The notes under the pieces are model-generated. The model saw only the letters and a program-made list of their open reading frames with translations, had not been told where the DNA came from and made no database searches. A stretch of 64,000 nt of DNA from Caulobacter mirabilis. GTDB lineage: Bacteria; Pseudomonadota; Alphaproteobacteria; Caulobacterales; Caulobacteraceae. The translations under genes were made by a program, and so were the position numbers. Numbering within the stretch: the stretch's first letter is position 1; the number at the start of each line of letters is the position of its first letter. The DNA lies in the NCBI RefSeq assembly GCF_002749615.1, contig NZ_CP024201.1, positions 1,736,001-1,800,000 on the forward strand, in the 5' to 3' direction. Positions 33,570-44,256 of this stretch are shown piece after piece.

Positions 33570-35171
33570 ATGATGGTCTTGTCACGCTGGAAGGTGATCG
33601 TCGTTCTGGCGGCGCTCCTGTTCGGCATTCTCTTCACCTTGCCGAACGTCCTGCCGGCCTCGGTGCGGGAATCTCTCCCGCCGTTCCTGCCCAAGAAGAC
33701 CCTGAACCTGGGTCTCGACCTGCAGGGCGGCTCCTACCTTCTGCTCGAGGTCGACACGGCCGCGCTGCAGAAGGAAAAGGCGACCAACCTGGTCGAGGAC
33801 GTCCGCAAGATCCTGCGCGACCAGCAGATCAGCATCGGCGACGTCCAGCAGACCGCCACCAGCGTCTCGGTGCGGATTCCCGATCCGGCCCAGCGGAGCG
33901 CCGCCCAGAGCGCCCTGTCGCGCCAGCTGCCGCAGCCGCTGAAGAACGGAGCCGGCACGGACCTGACGGTCAGCCGCCAGGGCGACGACCGCATCCGCCT
34001 GGCCTTCACCGAGCAGGGGATGAACGAACAGGCCATCTCGGCGGTCGATCAGTCGATCGAGATCATCCGTCGCCGGGTGGACGAGCTGGGCACCAAGGAG
34101 CCCGCGATCACCAAACAGGGCGCCAACCGCATCGTGGTCCAGGCCCCGGGCGAGAGCGACCCCGAGAAGCTGAAGGAGGTCATCGGCCAGACGGCCAAGC
34201 TGACCTTCCAGATGGTCGACACCTCGGTCTCGCTGCAGGACGCCGCCGCCGGTCGCCTGCCGCCGGGGTCCGAGCTGCTGCCCAGCCTCGACAAGTACCA
34301 GCCCGCCTACGTTGTCCGCCGCCGCGCCGAGGTTTCCGGCGAGATGCTCACCGACGCCCGTCAGGTGAACAACCCGCAGACCGGCGCCAGCGAGGTGTCG
34401 ATCCGCTTCAACAGCCAGGGCGCGCGCCGCTTCGGCGACATCACCACCAAGAACGTCGGCAAGCCGTTCGCCATCGTCCTCGACGGCAAGGTCATCTCGG
34501 CCCCGAACATCAACAGCCCGATCACCGGCGGCCAGGGCGTGATCACCGGCAGCTTCACGGTCGAAAGCGCCAACAACCTCGCCATCCTGCTGCGCGCCGG
34601 CGCCCTGCCGGCCCCGCTGAAGGTGGAAGAGCAGCGCACCGTCGGGGCCGAGCTCGGCGCCGACGCCGTCGAGGCGGGCAAGATCTCGACCATCGTCGGC
34701 TTCGTCTCGATCCTGGTGTTCATGCTGCTGGCCTACGGCTTCCTGTTCGGCGGCATCTCGGTCATCGCCCTGCTCGTGAACGGCCTGATGATCATCGCGG
34801 CCATGAGCGCGACCCAGGCGACGCTGACCCTGCCCGGCATCGCCGGCCTGATCCTGACCCTGGCCGTGGCCGTCGACGCCAACGTGCTGATCTACGAACG
34901 GATGCGAGACGAGGTGAGAGCGGGGAGGCCATTGCTCTCAGCGATGGACGCCGGCTTCTCGCGGGCCATGGAGACCATCATCGACGCCAACCTGACGACC
35001 CTCATCGCGGCGGCGATCATGTTCTTCTTCGGCGCCGGCCCGGTGCGCGGCTTCGCCTGGACCCTGTCCATCGGCGTGTTCACCTCGGTCCTCACCGCGG
35101 TCCTGGTCACCCAGGTCCTGCTCGCCCTGTGGTATCGTTCGGCGCGTCCCAAGACGCTGCCGATCCTCTGA
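33570..35171 (+). CDS. secD: Protein translocase subunit SecD
   Basis: A 533-residue RND-family membrane protein that uses the proton gradient to finish Sec export. LNLGLDLQGGSYLLLEVD near residue 47 is the D1 motif, EIIRRRVDELGTKEP and RIVVQAPG follow in the periplasmic domain, and VGAELGADAVEAGK near 350, AVDANVLIYERMRDE near 430 and TTLIAAAIMFFFGAGPVRGFAWTL near 480 are the D4-D6 motifs with the proton-relay Asp. Six membrane segments are expected. secF starts 10 nt after the stop. Confidence 0.96.
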   Translation: MMVLSRWKVIVVLAALLFGILFTLPNVLPASVRESLPPFLPKKTLNLGLDLQGGSYLLLEVDTAALQKEKATNLVEDVRKILRDQQISIGDVQQTATSVSVRIPDPAQRSAAQSALSRQLPQPLKNGAGTDLTVSRQGDDRIRLAFTEQGMNEQAISAVDQSIEIIRRRVDELGTKEPAITKQGANRIVVQAPGESDPEKLKEVIGQTAKLTFQMVDTSVSLQDAAAGRLPPGSELLPSLDKYQPAYVVRRRAEVSGEMLTDARQVNNPQTGASEVSIRFNSQGARRFGDITTKNVGKPFAIVLDGKVISAPNINSPITGGQGVITGSFTVESANNLAILLRAGALPAPLKVEEQRTVGAELGADAVEAGKISTIVGFVSILVFMLLAYGFLFGGISVIALLVNGLMIIAAMSATQATLTLPGIAGLILTLAVAVDANVLIYERMRDEVRAGRPLLSAMDAGFSRAMETIIDANLTTLIAAAIMFFFGAGPVRGFAWTLSIGVFTSVLTAVLVTQVLLALWYRSARPKTLPIL

Positions 35172-35181
35172 GGTTCGTGCC

Positions 35182-36171
35182 ATGTGGCCTCTGATCAAGA
35201 TCCTTCCGATCAAGACCAACTTCCGCTTCGTCGCCTTCGCGAAGGCGGCGGGCGTGGTCTCCGCCCTGCTGTGCGTCGCGTCGCTGGCGGCCGTGCTGTT
35301 CCCGTTCCAGCCGCCGTGCGGCGGCCTGAACTGCGGCATCGACTTCCGCGGCGGCACGATCCTCGAGTTCACCACCGAGCGGACGCCCGGCGGCCCGGGT
35401 CAACAGATTGACCTCGCCAAGGTGCGCGGCGCTCTGGCCGACAAGGGCCTCGGCGACGTCGGCGTTCAGGCCTTCGATGAGGGCAAGAGCGTCATGGTCC
35501 GCTTCGAGACCCCGGCGGGCAAGGACGCCAACGCGGTGAAGACCGACGTCCGCCAGACCCTCGAGAAGACGCTCGGCCAGCTGAAGTTCACCAACGACTC
35601 CACGGTCGGAGCCAAGGTGTCGGGCGAGCTGTTCACCAACGGCATCCTGGCCCTGCTGGTCGCGATCGGCCTGATGCTGATCTACATCTGGTTCCGGTTC
35701 GAGCTGCAGTTCGGCCTCGGCGCGGTGATCGGCCTGTTCCACGACGTGCTGATCACCTTCGGCTTGATCGCGCTGTTCGACATGGAGTTCAGCCTGACCA
35801 CCATCGCGGCGATCCTGACGATCATCGGCTACTCGATGAACGACACCGTCGTGGTCTTCGACCGCCTGCGCGAGAACCTGCGCAAGTACAAGAAGATGCC
35901 GCTGAAGGAAGTCATCGACCTATCGGTGAACGAGACGCTGTCACGGACGATCATCACCGGCCTGACCGCCATCCTGGCGCTCGGCGGCCTGGCGGTCTTC
36001 GGCGGCGAGGCGCTGTTCGGCTTCTCGGTGATCATGATGTTCGGCATTGCGCTGGGCACCTACTCGTCGATCTACGTCGCCGCGCCGGTCATCCTGCTGT
36101 GGGGCGTCAAGCGCGGAACGGTCGAGGAAGAGGCCACGCCGATCAAGCTCGGCGCCGCCTCGCGGCCCTGA
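35182..36171 (+). CDS. secF: Protein translocase subunit SecF
   Basis: A 329-residue partner of SecD. NCGIDFRGGTILEF near residue 50 is the F1 motif, VGAKVSGELFTNGILALLVAIGLMLIYIWFRFE near 140 the F2 region and GYSMNDTVVVFDRLRENLRKYKKMPLKEVIDLSVNETLSRTIITGLTA near 215-260 the F3-F4 motifs. Six membrane segments. Its TGA overlaps the ATG of the next gene by one base. Confidence 0.96.
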   Translation: MWPLIKILPIKTNFRFVAFAKAAGVVSALLCVASLAAVLFPFQPPCGGLNCGIDFRGGTILEFTTERTPGGPGQQIDLAKVRGALADKGLGDVGVQAFDEGKSVMVRFETPAGKDANAVKTDVRQTLEKTLGQLKFTNDSTVGAKVSGELFTNGILALLVAIGLMLIYIWFRFELQFGLGAVIGLFHDVLITFGLIALFDMEFSLTTIAAILTIIGYSMNDTVVVFDRLRENLRKYKKMPLKEVIDLSVNETLSRTIITGLTAILALGGLAVFGGEALFGFSVIMMFGIALGTYSSIYVAAPVILLWGVKRGTVEEEATPIKLGAASRP

Positions 36172-36533
36172 TGGCGGCCCTCCGCCAGCCCCCGTCGATC
36201 GACGCCTGGGGCGGCGGCGGGTTCCGGGTCGCCGGCGAATGGCGGCCCGGTTCGCTGCTGGTGCTGGACGACGTGGCGCGGTCCTGGCCGGCCACATCGC
36301 TGGCCGCGCTGACTCCCGCCGCCTTCGACGAGGTCCTGGCCAACCGCTCGGCCGTGGAGTTCGTGCTGCTGGGGACGGGCCTCCACCAGGCCCTGCCGCC
36401 GCGCGAGGTCCGCGACGCCCTCAAGGCGGCCGGCGTCGGTCTGGAGTTCATGTCCACCGAGGCCGCCGCGCGCATGTACAACGTGCTCGCCTCGGAAGGC
36501 CGCCGCATGGCCGCCGCCCTGATCGCGGTCTGA
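36171..36533 (+). CDS. Mth938-like domain protein (bacterial relative of NDUFAF3)
   Basis: A 120-residue soluble protein of the DUF498/Mth938 family. FRVAGEWRPGSLLVLDDVARSW, EFVLLGTGLHQALPPREVRDALKAAGVGLEFMST and AARMYNVLASEGRRMAAALIAV match the family, with the GTG and the terminal R-R-x-A-A-A-L conserved. The mitochondrial relative NDUFAF3 is a complex I assembly factor. The ATG overlaps the secF stop, and the position behind secDF is conserved in many Alphaproteobacteria. Its bacterial role is unproven. Confidence 0.82.
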   Translation: MAALRQPPSIDAWGGGGFRVAGEWRPGSLLVLDDVARSWPATSLAALTPAAFDEVLANRSAVEFVLLGTGLHQALPPREVRDALKAAGVGLEFMSTEAAARMYNVLASEGRRMAAALIAV

Positions 36534-36546
36534 CCCCCTCTTGCGA

Positions 36547-36564
36547 GCCCCTCTCAGGAGGGGC
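36547..36564. other. Hairpin after the secDF unit
   Basis: GCCCCTC and GAGGGGC form a perfect 7-bp stem with a TCAG loop, 14 nt after the preceding stop. No T-run follows, so it is a weak terminator candidate or an RNA-stability hairpin. Confidence 0.45.
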
Positions 36565-36637
36565 CGCAACCCTTTACCGGCTCGAACGAACGGGCCTATA
36601 GCAGAGTCCTAGGGTAGGATTCTTCAGGGGGTTGAAG

Positions 36638-37240
36638 ATGGCCGGGCTGCTGTCGAACTTCAGAAACACCATCATCCTCAGCGTGATCCTCGCGCTGGCG
36701 ATGATCTTCGCCTACTTCCAGCTGGCCGGCGGGCCGAGCATCCTGTTCTGGCAGGCCGTGCTGCGCTGGATCCACACCTTCTTCGGCATCCTGTGGATCG
36801 GGTTGCTCTACTACTTCAACTTCGTCCAGATTCGGAAAATGCCGGAGATCCCGGCCGAGCTTAAGCCGGCGGTGTCGAAGTACATCGCGCCGGAAGCTCT
36901 GTTCTGGTTCCGCTGGGCCGCTCTGGGCACCTGGGTCGTCGGCGTCATCCTGGCCATGATCAGCGGCAAGCTGATCTCGGGCTTCACGCTCGGCGCCTCG
37001 GAAGGCTTCGTCAACCAGGGCAACATCCTGCTCGGCATCGGCATGTGGCTGGCGACGATCATGTTCATCAATGTCTGGGCCTTCATCTGGCCGAACCAGA
37101 AGATCGCCCTGGGCATCGTCGAGGCCGACGCTGACGCCAAGGCCAAGGCCGCCAAGACCGCGATGCTGTTCTCGCGCACCAACCTGCTGCTCAGCATCCC
37201 GATGCTGACCGCCATGACGATGACGCAGACGCTCGGCTAA
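36638..37240 (+). CDS. Urate-oxidase-N/PuuD-like membrane protein
   Basis: A 200-residue inner-membrane protein with about five hydrophobic segments. WQAVLRWIHTFFGILWIGLLYYFNFVQ and FWFRWAALGTWVVGVILA, then GIGMWLATIMFINVWAFIWPNQKIALG, match the membrane domain of PuuD-type proteins (COG3748). The cytochrome c part of full-length urate hydroxylase PuuD is absent, so urate oxidation cannot be inferred. Conserved His residues could bind haem. ATG at 36638 follows AGGGGG. A strong terminator follows at 37263. Confidence 0.8.
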   Translation: MAGLLSNFRNTIILSVILALAMIFAYFQLAGGPSILFWQAVLRWIHTFFGILWIGLLYYFNFVQIRKMPEIPAELKPAVSKYIAPEALFWFRWAALGTWVVGVILAMISGKLISGFTLGASEGFVNQGNILLGIGMWLATIMFINVWAFIWPNQKIALGIVEADADAKAKAAKTAMLFSRTNLLLSIPMLTAMTMTQTLG

Positions 37241-37262
37241 CCGGCCGACATCGACTAGAGAG

Positions 37263-37296
37263 AGCCCGCCGGACCGATCCGGCGGGCTTTTTCTTT
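37263..37296 (+). terminator. Rho-independent terminator
   Basis: AGCCCGCCGGA and TCCGGCGGGCT form a perfect 11-bp GC-rich stem with a CCGA loop, followed by TTTTCTTT. It ends the PuuD-like gene. The next gene starts only 4 nt later, so its own promoter would have to lie inside this region or readthrough is used. Confidence 0.92.
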
Positions 37297-37300
37297 GAGT

Positions 37301-37945
37301 ATGGCCGACGACCTCGACACCACCGTCCGCGACCACGCCCCCGACCGCTGGCTCTCCAGCCGGTTCGTGGACGACCTGGCGGCCCGCGCCGACCTGATCG
37401 CGCTGTATGCGCTGGATCACGAGCTGACCCGCATCCCAAGCGTGGCCAAGGATCCGCTGATGGGCGAGATCCGCATGACCTGGTGGATCGAGGGCCTGGA
37501 GGAGATCGCCGCCGGCAAGCCGCCCCGCGAGCATCCGGTGCTGAAGGCGGTCGCGGCCTCCGCCCTGCCGGCGGAGGCGCTGGCGGCCCTGGCGGAGGCG
37601 CGGCTGGGCGACCTGGATGGGCCCAAGGAGGGCGAGGCGCTGCTCAAGCACGTCGACGCCACGGAGGGGCTGATCATGGCCCTGGCCGCTCGGCGACTGT
37701 CGCCCGAGGCCATCGCCAACCAGGTGGTCAGCGCGGCCCGCGCCTATGGTCTGGGCAAGCTGGACGGGCAGGTGGCCCTGGCCGCCCTGAAGGACAGCGC
37801 GGCCGAACTGAAGACCCTGCCGGTCGCGGCCTTCCCCGCGGTGGCCCACGCGACCCTGGCGGGCCGCTATGCGCGCAGCAAAAACCCGGGCGCGCTGGAG
37901 AAACGCGCCCGGGTCCTGCTGGCCGTCCTGAGAGGCCGGATCTAG
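37301..37945 (+). CDS. Squalene/phytoene-synthase-fold protein (NDUFAF6-like)
   Basis: A 214-residue helical protein of the trans-isoprenyl-diphosphate synthase fold. LIALYALDHELTRIPSVAKDPLMGEIRMTWWIEGLEEIAAGKPPREHPVL is the conserved block of the COG1562 branch that includes mitochondrial NDUFAF6. The Asp-rich DxxxD motifs that bind diphosphates in true synthases are not seen, so it is probably non-catalytic. Colocation with secDF and the NDUFAF3-like gene suggests a shared role in membrane complex assembly. ATG at 37301; its stop shares CTAG with the convergent gene. Confidence 0.75.
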   Translation: MADDLDTTVRDHAPDRWLSSRFVDDLAARADLIALYALDHELTRIPSVAKDPLMGEIRMTWWIEGLEEIAAGKPPREHPVLKAVAASALPAEALAALAEARLGDLDGPKEGEALLKHVDATEGLIMALAARRLSPEAIANQVVSAARAYGLGKLDGQVALAALKDSAAELKTLPVAAFPAVAHATLAGRYARSKNPGALEKRARVLLAVLRGRI

Positions 37946-38201
37946 GTCGCCGCCTCGCGGATCTCGCGGGCCAGCGCCTCTATGAGCTCGAAGTACTCGG
38001 TTCTGCGTTCCGGCGTGAACAGCAGCCGATCCCAGGCCTCGATACGCTTTCTGAGCGCCTCCACCTCCGGAATGTCGTGGTCCCAAGAGGTGAAATCGTC
38101 CCACTCATAGCCGTGCACCCGGCTCTCCAGGAACCGCTCGATGAGGTCGGCGACCTCACCGGCGTTCCGCGGCGCGCCTTTCGCTCGACCAGGACGACCC
38201 A

Positions 38202-38202
<1 letters not shown>
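37942..38202 (-). CDS. Small hypothetical protein coupled to the S9 peptidase
   Basis: An 86-residue acidic, helical protein. Its GTG start overlaps the stop of the S9 peptidase (TAGTG), so translation is coupled. ADLIERFLESRVHGYEWDDF and EALRKRIEAWDRLL give a recognisable Tyr-Glu-Trp-Asp-Asp-Phe motif, and it ends EYFELIEALAREIREAAT. It is hidden in a much longer open frame that is antisense-like upstream. No named family was recognised. Codon use matches real genes. Its stop shares CTAG with the convergent synthase-fold gene. Confidence 0.65.
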
Positions 38203-40271
<2,069 letters not shown>

Positions 40272-40333
40272 TCCAGGTGTTTCCCGACAAACGTTGCGCG
40301 TTTGGCGCGGGACACTACTGCCCGCTTCCCCGG

Positions 40334-40858
40334 TTATCCAGGGGGTGGGGCAGGGCTTTGCGCGACCGGCGGTTTCCAGGGCGTCAGGCGCGGGATCCAG
40401 CGCGGGACGTTGGCGACGTATTCGGCATAGTCGTCCGGGAAGGCGATCCGCAGGGTCGGCTCCTCGTAGCCCAGCACGAACATGTGGGTGATCAGCCAGA
40501 TCGCGACGGCGTAGGCCAGGACCGGCAGGCTCAGGAACATGACCGTCTGGCCGATCAGCATGGTCAGCACGGCCACGTACATCGGATTGCGGACGTGCCG
40601 GTACAGGCCCGTCGTGATCAGGGTGTGCGTCGGCGCGATCGGGGCGGGCGTCCCGTGCCCCTCCAGCGCGAACCGGGCGAAACAGGCGATCGAGGCCGCC
40701 AGGCCCGCCAGGACGATGGCGGCGCCGACGATCACGAACGGCGTGACGCCGTCCGGCAGCTGCCAGCGCGTGAAGCCCCAGGGGATGAAGCCGACGATGA
40801 CGCCGGGCGCGACGAAGAAGAAGATGACCGTTCCGACGATGGCGCGGCGACGGTCCAT
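40334..40858 (-). CDS. Isoprenylcysteine-methyltransferase-like membrane methyltransferase
   Basis: A 174-residue integral membrane protein with four or five segments. LITTGLYRHVRNPMYVAVLTMLIG near residue 85 is the SAM-binding signature (GxYxxVRHPxY type) and YEEPTLRIAFPDDYAEYVANVPRWIPRL near 130-160 the conserved E-P-x-L...F-x-x-Y-x-x-Y block. The family (ICMT/PEMT-like) methylates thiols, lipids or small molecules; the bacterial substrate is unknown. It lies 5 nt downstream of trmFO on the same strand, so cotranscription is likely. Confidence 0.85.
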   Translation of the reverse strand: MDRRRAIVGTVIFFFVAPGVIVGFIPWGFTRWQLPDGVTPFVIVGAAIVLAGLAASIACFARFALEGHGTPAPIAPTHTLITTGLYRHVRNPMYVAVLTMLIGQTVMFLSLPVLAYAVAIWLITHMFVLGYEEPTLRIAFPDDYAEYVANVPRWIPRLTPWKPPVAQSPAPPPG

Positions 40859-40863
40859 GTCCG

Positions 40864-42267
40864 CTACTCCGCCGCCGCCGGGACCGCGTCGGCCAGCCAG
40901 CGGTCCAGATCGGCCACGGCCCGCTCGCTCATCAGCCGCTTCTTGGCGCGGCCGCGGTCAGCGTTCTTCATGCGCTGGCCGTCCTCGGTCCGCTTGGGCG
41001 CCTCCATCGGCGGCAGCAGACCGTAGTTGATGTTCATCGGCTGGAAGCCGTGCTTGCCGCCGTCCAGATGGCCGCCGGTGATATGCGCCACGAGCGCGCC
41101 CAGGGCCGTGGTCGGCGGCGGAGCGACGATGGGTGCTCCCAGGCGTTCGGCGGCGGCCAGGCGACCGGTCAGCAGGCCCAGCGCCGCGCTCTCGACGTAG
41201 CCCTCGACGCCCGTCACCTGGCCGGCGAACCGCAGGCGGGGATCGGCCTTCAGCCGCGCCTGGTCGTCTAACAGCCTGGGGCTGTTCAGGAAGGTGTTGC
41301 GGTGCAGGCCGCCCAGGCGGGCGAACTGCGCGTCCTCAAGGCCCGGGATCATGCGGAAGATGTCGGCCTGGGCGCCGTGCTTCAGCTTGGTCTGGAAGCC
41401 GACCATGTTCCACAGGGTGCCCAAGGCGTTGTCCTGGCGCAGCTGGACCACTGCGTAGGGCTTCACCTCCGGCTGATGGGCGTTGGTCAGGCCGACCGGC
41501 TTCATCGGGCCGTGGCGCAGGGTCTCGCGGCCGCGCTCGGTCATCACCTCGATGGGCAGGCAGCCGTCGAAGTAGGGAACGTTCTCCCACGCCTTGAACT
41601 CGGACTTCGGCCCGGCCAGCAGGGCGTCGATGAACGCCTCGTACTGATCCTTGTCCATCGGGCAGTTGATGTAGGCGGCGGCGTCGCCGCCGGGGCCTTC
41701 CTTGTCGTAGCGCGACTGCCGCCAGGCCTTGGTCATGTCGATCGAGTCGAAATGCACGATCGGGGCGATGGCGTCGAAGAAGCTGAGGCTGTCCTCGCCG
41801 GTCAGGTCGAGAATGGCCTGGGCCAGCTTGGGCGAGGTCAGGGGCCCCGTCGCGATGATGACGTTGTCCCACTCGGCCGGGGGGATCCCGTCGATCTCCT
41901 CGCGGACGATGGTGACCAGCGGATGGTTCGCCAGCCGTTCGGTCACGGCGTCGGAGAAGCCGTCGCGATCCACGGCGAGCGCGCCGCCGGCCGGCACCTG
42001 ATGCGCGTCGCCGCAGGCCATGATGATCGAGTCGAGCCGACGCATCTCGGCGTGCAGAAGGCCGACCGCGTTGTACTGCCAGTCATCGGAGCGGAACGAG
42101 TTGGAGCAGACCAGCTCGGCCAGGCCGTCGGTCTGGTGGGCGTCGGTGCGCACGCCGTCGCGGCGCATCTCGTGCAGGATCACCGGAACGCCGGCGCGGG
42201 CGATCTGCCAGGTCGCTTCCGAGCCGGCCAGTCCGCCGCCGATCACATGGACGGGTTTGAAGGTCAT
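40864..42267 (-). CDS. trmFO: Methylenetetrahydrofolate-tRNA-(uracil-5-)-methyltransferase TrmFO
   Basis: A 467-residue folate- and FAD-dependent enzyme that makes ribothymidine-54 in t[33 protein letters not shown] is the FAD-binding motif; [14 protein letters not shown] carries the conserved Cys, [21 protein letters not shown] and [14 protein letters not shown] are TrmFO blocks, and NINYGLLPP near the end is typical. ATG at 42267; the longer frame to 42345 is rejected. It is divergent from the first membrane paralogue (118 nt apart). Confidence 0.96.
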   Translation of the reverse strand: MTFKPVHVIGGGLAGSEATWQIARAGVPVILHEMRRDGVRTDAHQTDGLAELVCSNSFRSDDWQYNAVGLLHAEMRRLDSIIMACGDAHQVPAGGALAVDRDGFSDAVTERLANHPLVTIVREEIDGIPPAEWDNVIIATGPLTSPKLAQAILDLTGEDSLSFFDAIAPIVHFDSIDMTKAWRQSRYDKEGPGGDAAAYINCPMDKDQYEAFIDALLAGPKSEFKAWENVPYFDGCLPIEVMTERGRETLRHGPMKPVGLTNAHQPEVKPYAVVQLRQDNALGTLWNMVGFQTKLKHGAQADIFRMIPGLEDAQFARLGGLHRNTFLNSPRLLDDQARLKADPRLRFAGQVTGVEGYVESAALGLLTGRLAAAERLGAPIVAPPPTTALGALVAHITGGHLDGGKHGFQPMNINYGLLPPMEAPKRTEDGQRMKNADRGRAKKRLMSERAVADLDRWLADAVPAAAE

Positions 42268-42384
42268 GGCGGACAGATAGGCCGAAAGGGGGCGTCGGGG
42301 AAAGCGGGCCAACTGGCGCAGGGGAAGGTTTTGTGGTCGTCTCATGGCCTCGACGGGGCTTCGAAGGCCGGGGGAGGGCGCGAA

Positions 42385-43356
42385 ATGGCCAATCTGGATG
42401 TGGTGCGGTCGGCGACGGCCGGCTTCGGGGTGATCGCGCGCAATCCGCTGGCCGTGGTCGTCTGGGGGCTGGTTCTGCTGCTGGTCAGCATCGCGCCCGC
42501 GATCCTGATCATGGGCGGCTTCCTCTCCTCGATGATCGGCATCGCCGCGCAGCAGGACGCGGGCGTGGAGCCGGATCCGGAAGCCGTCATGGCGATGATG
42601 GTCCCGATGATGGCGGGCTATCCGCTGCTCTTCGTGACCTCGATCCTGGCCCGGGTGATGATGACCGGCGCGATCTTCCGGTCGGTGCTGGAGCCCGAGG
42701 CGCGACGCTGGTTCTACCTGCGGCTCGGGGCCCAGGAACTATGGATGGGGCTGGTGATGGTCGTCCTGGCGATCATGGCCGGAATGCTTTTCTCGGTGCT
42801 GTGGCTCTTCGGCGCCATCCTGGTCGGCGGCGTCGCCGTCGCCTCCGGGGCCCTGTCCTCGTCGGAACCGCCGGTCTGGCTCGCGCTCGCCGTCCTCCTC
42901 ATCGCGCTGGCCGGCCTTGGCGGGCTGATCTGGCTGGCGCTTCGCTTCTCCATGGCCCTGCCGATGAGTTTCGCCGAGCGCCAGTTCCGGCTGTTCGAGT
43001 CCTGGAGCTTCACCCGCGGAAAGGTCGGCGGCCTGTTCCTGATCGGCCTCCTGGTCGCGGTGATCGTCTTCGTCCTGGAAATGGTGCTGGTCGCCGTCGG
43101 CTTCCTGGTCTTCGGCCTCGCGCTGGTCGAGGTGATCGGCGTCACCGGCGGGGACGAGAAGGCCGTCGAGGCCCTCTTCCAGCAGCCGCCGCAGGTCTGG
43201 ATGGCCGCCGTCGCGCCCTGGCTGGTCATCGGCGGGGTCGTGCTCGCGGTCGTCGGCGCGGCGCTCACGACCCTGGTCACCGCCCCCTGGGCGGAGGCCT
43301 ATCGGCAGATCAAGGGGCCGACGCCGGACCCGGAGCCGCAGCCATCGGCGGCCTGA
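42385..43356 (+). CDS. Multi-pass membrane protein, tandem paralogue 1 of 5
   Basis: A 323-residue inner-membrane protein with about six hydrophobic segments. It shares with the next four plus-strand genes an N-terminal block ([15 protein letters not shown]), a central motif ([32 protein letters not shown]) and a C-terminal AYRQIKG. ATG at 42385 follows GGGAGGG; the open frame upstream is antisense to trmFO. The closest overall resemblance is to uncharacterised membrane proteins of the YciC or GDPD-membrane-domain kind. No catalytic residues stand out. A hairpin follows at 43411. Confidence 0.7.
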   Translation: MANLDVVRSATAGFGVIARNPLAVVVWGLVLLLVSIAPAILIMGGFLSSMIGIAAQQDAGVEPDPEAVMAMMVPMMAGYPLLFVTSILARVMMTGAIFRSVLEPEARRWFYLRLGAQELWMGLVMVVLAIMAGMLFSVLWLFGAILVGGVAVASGALSSSEPPVWLALAVLLIALAGLGGLIWLALRFSMALPMSFAERQFRLFESWSFTRGKVGGLFLIGLLVAVIVFVLEMVLVAVGFLVFGLALVEVIGVTGGDEKAVEALFQQPPQVWMAAVAPWLVIGGVVLAVVGAALTTLVTAPWAEAYRQIKGPTPDPEPQPSAA

Positions 43357-43410
43357 CGCGGCGGCCCCTGTCGCCGAGGCCTCTTCTCGGGGCATAGTCC
43401 GCGCTGGGCG

Positions 43411-43433
43411 GTTCCGGGATTCGCGCCCGGAAC
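43411..43433 (+). other. Hairpin before paralogue 2
   Basis: GTTCCGGG and CCCGGAAC form a perfect 8-bp stem with a 7-nt loop, ending 6 nt before the AGGAGG ribosome binding site of the next gene. It has no T-run and could stabilise or attenuate the polycistronic RNA. Confidence 0.5.
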
Positions 43434-43449
43434 CCGGCAGGAGGCTGGA

Positions 43450-44256
43450 TTGGCGAACACGGTATCGGCAGGCGAAGGCGCGCGCGCCGGCTACGGCTTC
43501 ATCCGTCAGGCTTGGCGCGGCGCGCCCGGCGCCCTGGTTCTGAGCGCGGTCGCCGCCGCGGCGTATCTGTACGTGGACTTCGCGGGGCTGGGGCGTGGGG
43601 CCCTCGCCGCTACGCTCCTCTTCAGCGTCGCGGTCGGCGTGATCGCTCAGGGCGCGCTCCTTCGGCTCGCGCTGAAGCTCGACGGCCTGGGTCCGGCGGG
43701 GCTGCAGTGGCGGGGCCTCGAGACCCGCCTGCTCGGCCTGACGCTGCTGACCGCGCTGCTCTTCGCCGTGGTCGTTCTGGTGCTGATCATTGTGATCCTC
43801 TGCGTCGTTCTGGGCCTGTCGATGGCCGGCGGCGGCCGGGCGATCGTCGACGACGCCGACTGGATCGCCTCGCTCGGCGCGCCGGGCGCGATCGCTCTGG
43901 TCGTCATCAGCCTGGGCGGGGCCGCCTTCATCATGTGGCTGTCGTTGCGCCTGTCCCTGGCGCCGGCCGCGACCGCCGTGGCCGGGCGCATCCAGCTGCT
44001 CAACACCTTCGACCTGACCAAGGGACGCGTCTGGCCCATTCTCGGCGCCTTCATCATCGTGGGCCTGCCGATATTCGCGATCGCGTTCGTCGGCGGAGCC
44101 CTGTCGGCGATGGGGGAGGGGGCGGCCCCCGGCGGAGCGGCCTTGGCGGTCGCCGTCGTTTCGGGTCTGCTGACGGCCTTCGTCTATACGCCCGCGGCGA
44201 TCGGCCTGATCGCCTATCTGCACGGGCGGCTCGCGCCCGCGGGAGATGCCCGGTGA
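43450..44256 (+). CDS. Multi-pass membrane protein, tandem paralogue 2 of 5
   Basis: A 268-residue protein with about six membrane segments and the shared motif SLRLSLAPAATAVAGRIQLLNTFDLTKGRVWPILGAF near residue 160. It lacks the C-terminal YRQL motif seen in the others (AAIGLIAYLHG instead) and is the most divergent copy. The start is TTG at 43450 with a strong AGGAGG 5 nt upstream. Its stop overlaps the GTG of paralogue 3 by 4 nt, so these two are translationally coupled. Confidence 0.68.
   Translation: MANTVSAGEGARAGYGFIRQAWRGAPGALVLSAVAAAAYLYVDFAGLGRGALAATLLFSVAVGVIAQGALLRLALKLDGLGPAGLQWRGLETRLLGLTLLTALLFAVVVLVLIIVILCVVLGLSMAGGGRAIVDDADWIASLGAPGAIALVVISLGGAAFIMWLSLRLSLAPAATAVAGRIQLLNTFDLTKGRVWPILGAFIIVGLPIFAIAFVGGALSAMGEGAAPGGAALAVAVVSGLLTAFVYTPAAIGLIAYLHGRLAPAGDAR

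Noticed and set aside
36638..37240. Functional urate hydroxylase PuuD
   Set aside because: The protein has only the membrane domain and lacks the cytochrome c part; no purine genes are nearby.
37301..37945. True phytoene or squalene synthase
   Set aside because: Asp-rich diphosphate-binding motifs are not visible and the protein is short; the assembly-factor branch fits better.
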